The notes under the pieces: generated by a model | Told to the model about the DNA's origin: nothing | The model's database searches: none | Seen by the model: the letters and a program-made list of their open reading frames with translations, nothing else | Made by a program: the position numbers and the translations under genes | Shown here: positions 59,775-64,000 of the stretch, one piece after another | Layout of the letters: each line of letters starts with the position of its first letter | Position numbering within the stretch: position 1 is the stretch's first letter | Source of the DNA: Candidatus Paceibacterota bacterium | GTDB lineage: Bacteria > Verrucomicrobiota > Verrucomicrobiia > Limisphaerales > UBA8199 | Direction of reading: 5' to 3' | DNA length: 64,000 nucleotides | Assembly: GCA_035452965.1 (NCBI GenBank) | Contig: DAOTCE010000005.1 | Coordinates: 111,523-175,522, forward strand

Positions 59775-62700
59775 ATGGCGAATCCTGAACACGAACCTTC
59801 TGGAAAGCGCAAATGCGTGGGTTGCGGCGCCGAATTGGTGGGCAGCGTCTCCCCGGACCTGTGCCCGAAATGCCTCCTCAAGCTGGCCATGGAGACCCGG
59901 CCCGGGCCGGGCCCCGGCGGTACCATCGTGCTGCCGGATGAGGGAGCGAAGTCGCGCGGTTTGCCCCACGCGGGCGAGCAGTTGGGCAGCTACGCCATCG
60001 TCCGGGCGCTGGGCGCAGGCGGCATGGGGGCGGTCTATGAGGCCCAGGACCAGGAGAGCGGCCGTCGGGTGGCCCTCAAGGTCCTGAGTCACACCCTCGA
60101 TTCGCCCGAGGCCCGCGAACGTTTCTTCCGCGAGGGCCGCCTCGCCGCATCCATCAACCACCCCAACAGCGTTTATATCTTTGGCACCGAGGAGATCGGC
60201 GGAACGCCGGTAATCACCATGGAGCTGGTTGCCGGAGGCACCTTGCAGGACCGTGTGCGCGCCCGGGGGCCGCTCCCAGTCGGCGAAGCGGTGGACGCCG
60301 TGCTGCAACTCATCGAGGGGCTGGACGCTGCCCAGCGCGTCGGCATTCTGCATCGCGACATCAAACCCTCCAACTGCTACGTCAGCGAGGACGGCACCGT
60401 GAAGATCGGCGACTTCGGCCTGTCCATCTCGACCGCCGTCCGCACCGAGCCGGCGCTGACGGCCACCGGCGCGTTTCTCGGCACCCCTGCCTTCTGCTCG
60501 CCCGAGCAGTTGCGCGGCGAGGAGCTCAACACCCGCTCGGACATGTATTCGGTTGGCGCCACGCTTTATTACCTGCTCACCGGGCGCACACCTTTCGAGG
60601 CGAAGAACATGGTGCAGCTCCTGGCGACCGTGCTGGAACAACGCGCGCCCTCGCCGCGCCAGTTCCGGCCTGACATTCCCAAGGGCCTGGCCAGGGCCAT
60701 ACTGCGCTGCCTGGAGAAGCAGCCGGGCGAACGCTTCAAGAGCTACACCGACCTGGCCCGCGCGCTGACGCCCTACGGCTCCGCCGCGCCGACGCCGGCG
60801 ACCCTCGGCCTGCGTTTCCTGGCCGGCGTGGCGGACCTGACCATCCTGGGGCTATCCGGCATGGTGATCAACCTCCTGGCGTTCGGTTCGCCCATGGACT
60901 TCATGCAGATGTCCATGCAGTTTTCGCCCAAGCTCCTTGCCTGGGTGTTCGGCTGGTTTTGCGTCGCGGTCCTTTACTATGCGGTTTTCGAGGGGCTATG
61001 GGGTGCCGCGGCTGGCAAAGCGCTGTGCGGGCTGCGCGTCGTCGGACCGGACCGCAATCCGCCCGGCTTCGGGCCAGCCCTGCTGCGGGCGATGGTCTGG
61101 CTCGTGCCGCCCTTCCTGCCCTACTGGCTGGCGTTTGGCGCCAATCCAAAGGACTACCTGGCCAGCTCTCAGTGGATCCAGACGCTCATGGGCCTTTCCT
61201 GCTACGTGGTCATGGCTCTGCTATTCGTCACCGCCCGCCGCCGGAACGGCTTTGCCGCCCTCCAGGACCTGGTGAGCCGGAGCCGGGTCGTCTCCCACGC
61301 CGCCCTGGTCTCGCGGCCCGTCCTCTCGGCTGCCGAAGCGCCGCCGCCCGCCGTCGAGTCGGCGATCACCATCGGCCCCTACCATGTCCTGCAGGCGCTC
61401 GCCGACACCGCGGCGGAGAAGTGGTTTCTCGCCTACGACCTCAAGCTCCTCCGCAAGGTCTGGGTCCGCGTGGTGCCCCCGGACACTCCACCCGTCCCCG
61501 CCCAGTGGCGCGCTCTGGGCCGGGTCGGCCGCCTGCGCTGGCTGACTGGCAAACGCACACTCGGCGAGAACTGGGACGCCTTCGAGGCCCTCACCGGTCG
61601 GCCTTTCCTCGAAGTCATCCGCCAGCCCCAGCCTTGGCGGGAGGTCCGCTATTGGCTTCACGACCTCGCTGTTGAGATCAGCGCTGCCGAGAAGGACGGC
61701 ACCCTGCCTGATCTCGCCCTCGACCGCCTCTGGATCACCGCCGATGGCCGCGCGAAGCTCCTCGACTTCCCTGCACCTGGCCTGCCTCCGCGCGACAATG
61801 TGCCTCCTCAGCCTGCTAGTTCGTTCCTGAATGCCGTCGCCGCTGCCGCGTTGGCCGGCAGACCGGATGCCTCAGCCCACAAGGCCGGCGAAGTCAACGT
61901 GGTTCTGCCACTCCACGCGCGGACCTTCCTTAAGACTCTGAGCCACGCGGCCGGCGCGGATGCCATTGTCACCGCGCTCAAGCCCCTTTTAAACCGGCCG
62001 GCGGCGGTGTCCCGGCTGCGCCGGGCCGCCCTGGTCGGTGCCTGTATGGCCTTCCCGTTGATGGGGTGCTTTGGCGGGTACTTCGGGATGAAGTTCGTCC
62101 AGGAGCTTACCCGGAAGAATCCGGGCCTGATGGAGCTTCACACCCTGCTGCAACTCCGATCCACGGCACGGATCTTTGCCCCCAAGCATGCAAACCTGCC
62201 GACCGATCGCCAGCTTGCCCTTTACATTGCTCATCATTACCGCGGCCTCATCACCAACTCCGCCACCTGGTCAAATCCCATGGTGCTCGCATTGATTAAG
62301 AGCGGAGGCCGGGAGTTTGCCGAACAAAGTGTGGCGGATCATCCCACCCTCACCGAGGCCGAAATCAAAGCGGCCGACGCCGCCGTCGGCAAGCATGTGC
62401 CCAGGGAGATCCCCTTCAGCCGCGATCTGCCGGCCTCCACGCCGACCCTGCTGATCTCTGCGACGCTGTTGATCTATGTGGCTTTCCCGGCTGTCGTAGC
62501 GGCCGTGCTGTTCCGGGGCGGTCTGGCGTTGCTAATCGCCGGTGTCACCTATGTTCGCCGCGATGGCCAGCGCGCCTCGCGCCTCCGCCTGTTCTGGCGG
62601 GCGATTGTCACCTGGAGTCCTGTCTTCCCCGTGTTCGTGCTTGCGGTGCTGAGCTTCGCCAAGCACTCGGTCTGGGCGCCGTGGCTGGCCTTGGTGCTCC

Positions 62701-62786
62701 TCGGCCTGCTGGCCGCGGTCTCCGTGGCCCTGCCAACTCGCGGTCTGCAGGACCGCCTCGCTGGCACCTGGCCGGTGCCGCGGTAA
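59775..62786 (+). CDS. Membrane Ser/Thr kinase fused to RDD domain and a second degenerate kinase-like domain
   Basis: 1003 aa. Residues ~14-33 are a zinc ribbon (CVGCGAEL, LCPKC). Residues ~69-330 are an active-looking Hanks-type kinase: LGAGGMGAVYEA, Lys102 in VALKVL, HRDIKPSN with Asp195, DFG Asp213, GTPAFCSPEQ. Residues ~345-500 are an RDD-like membrane domain (LGLRFLAGVADLTILGL, WGAAAGKALCGLRVVG, RAMVWLVPPFLPYW). Residues ~520-700 look kinase-like again, but the ATP Lys is Arg565 (VWVRVV), no HRD is seen, and the DFG position reads LDFPAPG (Asp664). A second set of membrane segments ends the protein. The middle-late domain is probably a pseudokinase. The coiled-coil protein gene follows 8 bp later. 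Confidence 0.85.
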   Translation: MANPEHEPSGKRKCVGCGAELVGSVSPDLCPKCLLKLAMETRPGPGPGGTIVLPDEGAKSRGLPHAGEQLGSYAIVRALGAGGMGAVYEAQDQESGRRVALKVLSHTLDSPEARERFFREGRLAASINHPNSVYIFGTEEIGGTPVITMELVAGGTLQDRVRARGPLPVGEAVDAVLQLIEGLDAAQRVGILHRDIKPSNCYVSEDGTVKIGDFGLSISTAVRTEPALTATGAFLGTPAFCSPEQLRGEELNTRSDMYSVGATLYYLLTGRTPFEAKNMVQLLATVLEQRAPSPRQFRPDIPKGLARAILRCLEKQPGERFKSYTDLARALTPYGSAAPTPATLGLRFLAGVADLTILGLSGMVINLLAFGSPMDFMQMSMQFSPKLLAWVFGWFCVAVLYYAVFEGLWGAAAGKALCGLRVVGPDRNPPGFGPALLRAMVWLVPPFLPYWLAFGANPKDYLASSQWIQTLMGLSCYVVMALLFVTARRRNGFAALQDLVSRSRVVSHAALVSRPVLSAAEAPPPAVESAITIGPYHVLQALADTAAEKWFLAYDLKLLRKVWVRVVPPDTPPVPAQWRALGRVGRLRWLTGKRTLGENWDAFEALTGRPFLEVIRQPQPWREVRYWLHDLAVEISAAEKDGTLPDLALDRLWITADGRAKLLDFPAPGLPPRDNVPPQPASSFLNAVAAAALAGRPDASAHKAGEVNVVLPLHARTFLKTLSHAAGADAIVTALKPLLNRPAAVSRLRRAALVGACMAFPLMGCFGGYFGMKFVQELTRKNPGLMELHTLLQLRSTARIFAPKHANLPTDRQLALYIAHHYRGLITNSATWSNPMVLALIKSGGREFAEQSVADHPTLTEAEIKAADAAVGKHVPREIPFSRDLPASTPTLLISATLLIYVAFPAVVAAVLFRGGLALLIAGVTYVRRDGQRASRLRLFWRAIVTWSPVFPVFVLAVLSFAKHSVWAPWLALVLLGLLAAVSVALPTRGLQDRLAGTWPVPR

Positions 62787-62794
62787 ATCACTTT

Positions 62795-63850
62795 ATGAAA
62801 TCAGCTATCACCCTGTTGTTCGCCGCCACCACCGTCACCCTCGCCGTGGTGTGCTTGGTCCAATCGCGCAAGTCCGTGACGCAGGAAACTCAAATTACCG
62901 CACTGCGCACCGAGCTTGAGGCCAGCTCTATCCAGAACGAAGACGCGCTGAAGGCCCAACAGCGCGCCGACCGGGAGCGCGAAGAACTCGCCGCGCAGAC
63001 CGAGGAACTTGCCGCCCGGATTCGCGCCGGCCAACTCGCCGCCGCGACCCCCAGCGCACCGGTCCCCGCCCCGGTTGAGGAGCCTCCTTCGCCCAAACGC
63101 AGCGGGACCGACGCGGAGAAAGGCGGCTTCGGCAAGATGATCAGCCAGATGATGCGAGATCCCGAGGCCCGGAAGTTCATCCGCGACCAACAGCGCATGA
63201 CAATGGACCAGCTTTACGCCCCGCTGATCAGGCAGATGGGTCTTTCCCCCGAGGAGGCTGGCCAATTCAAGGACCTTCTGGCCGATAACATGATGAAGGC
63301 GGCGGACAAAGCCTACGCGGTTATGGGTGGCGCGGCGTCGTCCAACCGTACCGAGATGCTCAGCTCGCTCAACGCAGAGCAGAAGGCCTTCGAAAACTCG
63401 GTGAAGGACTTTCTGGGTGATGACCGGTACGCCCTGTACAAAGATTACCAGGAGACCATCGGCGAACGCACCATGCTCAACCAGTTCAAGACCCAGCTCG
63501 GCAGCGACTACAATCTCACCGACCCGCAGACCGAGGCCATGCTCACCTTCATGAAGGAGGAGAAGAAAAGCGTCGCCGCCACCACCGGGCTGCCGCTGGG
63601 CGACTTCGGCGAAGATAAGGCCAAGCTGCAAGCCATGCTGTCGGGGGACAAGCTGTCCCAGTACCTCGACGCCCAGCAAACCGTCAACCAGCGTGTCTAT
63701 GATCGCGCCCGCACTATTCTCTCGGCGGAGCAGTTGCAGACCCTGGCCAAGTTCCAGTCGCACCAGGCCCAGATGATGCGTATGGGCATGACGATGGCCA
63801 AAAAGATGTTCACCCCGGAGAACAGCGCGGCAGGTGCGTCCGCGCAGTGA
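62795..63850 (+). CDS. Membrane-anchored coiled-coil protein of unknown function
   Basis: 351 aa from the ATG eight bases after the kinase stop; the longer open frame upstream is the kinase gene in another frame. One N-terminal anchor or uncleaved signal (ITLLFAATTVTLAVVCLV), then a heptad-like coiled coil at residues ~30-80 (TQITALRTELEASS, REREELAAQTEELAARI) and a Pro/Ala linker. The helical C-terminal part (LSPEEAGQFKDLLADNMM, LNAEQKAFENSVKDFLGDD, LSAEQLQTLAKFQSHQ) has repeated LS-E-Q/E segments. Tight spacing suggests it serves the kinase, perhaps as a partner or substrate (inference). Confidence 0.8.
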   Translation: MKSAITLLFAATTVTLAVVCLVQSRKSVTQETQITALRTELEASSIQNEDALKAQQRADREREELAAQTEELAARIRAGQLAAATPSAPVPAPVEEPPSPKRSGTDAEKGGFGKMISQMMRDPEARKFIRDQQRMTMDQLYAPLIRQMGLSPEEAGQFKDLLADNMMKAADKAYAVMGGAASSNRTEMLSSLNAEQKAFENSVKDFLGDDRYALYKDYQETIGERTMLNQFKTQLGSDYNLTDPQTEAMLTFMKEEKKSVAATTGLPLGDFGEDKAKLQAMLSGDKLSQYLDAQQTVNQRVYDRARTILSAEQLQTLAKFQSHQAQMMRMGMTMAKKMFTPENSAAGASAQ

Positions 63851-63899
63851 TGCTCCGTGCGCCCAGTGGCTGCGGCCAGTGATTAGCGATCCACAAACA

Positions 63900-64000
63900 G
63901 TGAGCAGTCAGCATACGCCAGTTCCGGGCACGAAGAAATCGCCGACAGTAGCGGTCTGCCGAGCGCTGTTGGCAATCCTGGTGCTTCTGATCCTTCCGGG
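63900..64000 (+). CDS. Possible start of a membrane or exported protein, 3' partial
   Basis: From a GTG at 63900 (another GTG in frame at 63879) the frame stays open to the window edge. It encodes a polar, basic N-terminus followed by a hydrophobic run (CRALLAILVLLILP), like a signal anchor. There is no clear Shine-Dalgarno and too little sequence to identify it. Confidence 0.35.
   Translation, partial: MSSQHTPVPGTKKSPTVAVCRALLAILVLLILP

Overview
The window reads as a high-GC Gram-negative chromosome segment, most likely from the Verrucomicrobiota (Pedosphaera/Limisphaera-like). This is an inference from gene content. The supporting content is MBG-repeat giant proteins mixed with a Yxx-QYKT/PQRFYRV module, a PEP-CTERM protein beside envelope-polysaccharide genes, Tat-exported Gfo/Idh/MocA and NIPSNAP proteins, GT117 (DUF2723) and DUF2851 proteins, a propeller-type sensor kinase, a PagL-like outer-membrane protein, and an ECF sigma factor near a Ser/Thr kinase. 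I saw no rRNA, tRNA, CRISPR array, transposase or phage gene.

Layout. 1-7.3 kb is envelope and exopolysaccharide: the 3' part of an MBG-repeat surface protein, a nucleotide-sugar dehydrogenase with a clear terminator, a PEP-CTERM protein and an O-antigen-ligase-like polymerase. 7.5-16 kb has two convergent Tat-exported Gfo/Idh/MocA oxidoreductases, an acyl-CoA synthetase, a membrane TPR protein and a Tat-exported NIPSNAP protein. 16-19.7 kb is a two-component pair (propeller histidine kinase plus NarL-type regulator), followed by a PagL-like protein and aconitase. 23.3-26.4 kb (minus) is a tight run tlyA-nadK-lacI-type regulator-GspG-like. 26.5-29.3 kb (minus) is pilT-pilU-like-pseudo-receiver, divergent from a MidA-type methyltransferase. 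30.6-33.2 kb (minus) is grpE-dnaJ-rsmE. 33.3-38.5 kb (minus) is an ECF sigma factor, a small membrane protein overlapping it (putative anti-sigma) and a 1443-residue GT117/TPR membrane protein. 39-42 kb is hemL-ruvX-truA-trmL. 42-46.9 kb (minus) has a PTS IIA protein, two exported proteins of unknown role, a HAD phosphatase and a DUF2851 protein. 46.9-56.6 kb is an HtrA protease followed by a nearly gapless ABC ATPase-permease-GldG-like-DUF4340-AsmA-like operon. 56.6-63.9 kb is an ECF sigma factor, a lipoprotein, a lipoprotein amidohydrolase, a kinase/pseudokinase membrane receptor and a coiled-coil protein.

How the genes may work together. Much of the window concerns building or sensing the envelope: polysaccharide synthesis, surface display, retraction motors for type IV pili, periplasmic protease quality control, an ABC/DUF4340/AsmA envelope machine, and two sigma-factor loci. 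The remainder is housekeeping (NAD kinase, rRNA/tRNA modification, chaperones, tetrapyrrole synthesis, TCA cycle).

Least conventional observations: a pair of hairpins at similar spacing in two intergenic regions 24 kb apart, including a perfect 54-bp palindrome; exact 240-bp repeats in the MBG gene; a receiver-like protein that appears to lack its phospho-acceptor Asp in a pilT operon; the kinase-pseudokinase fusion; and the five-gene ABC-DUF4340-AsmA operon.
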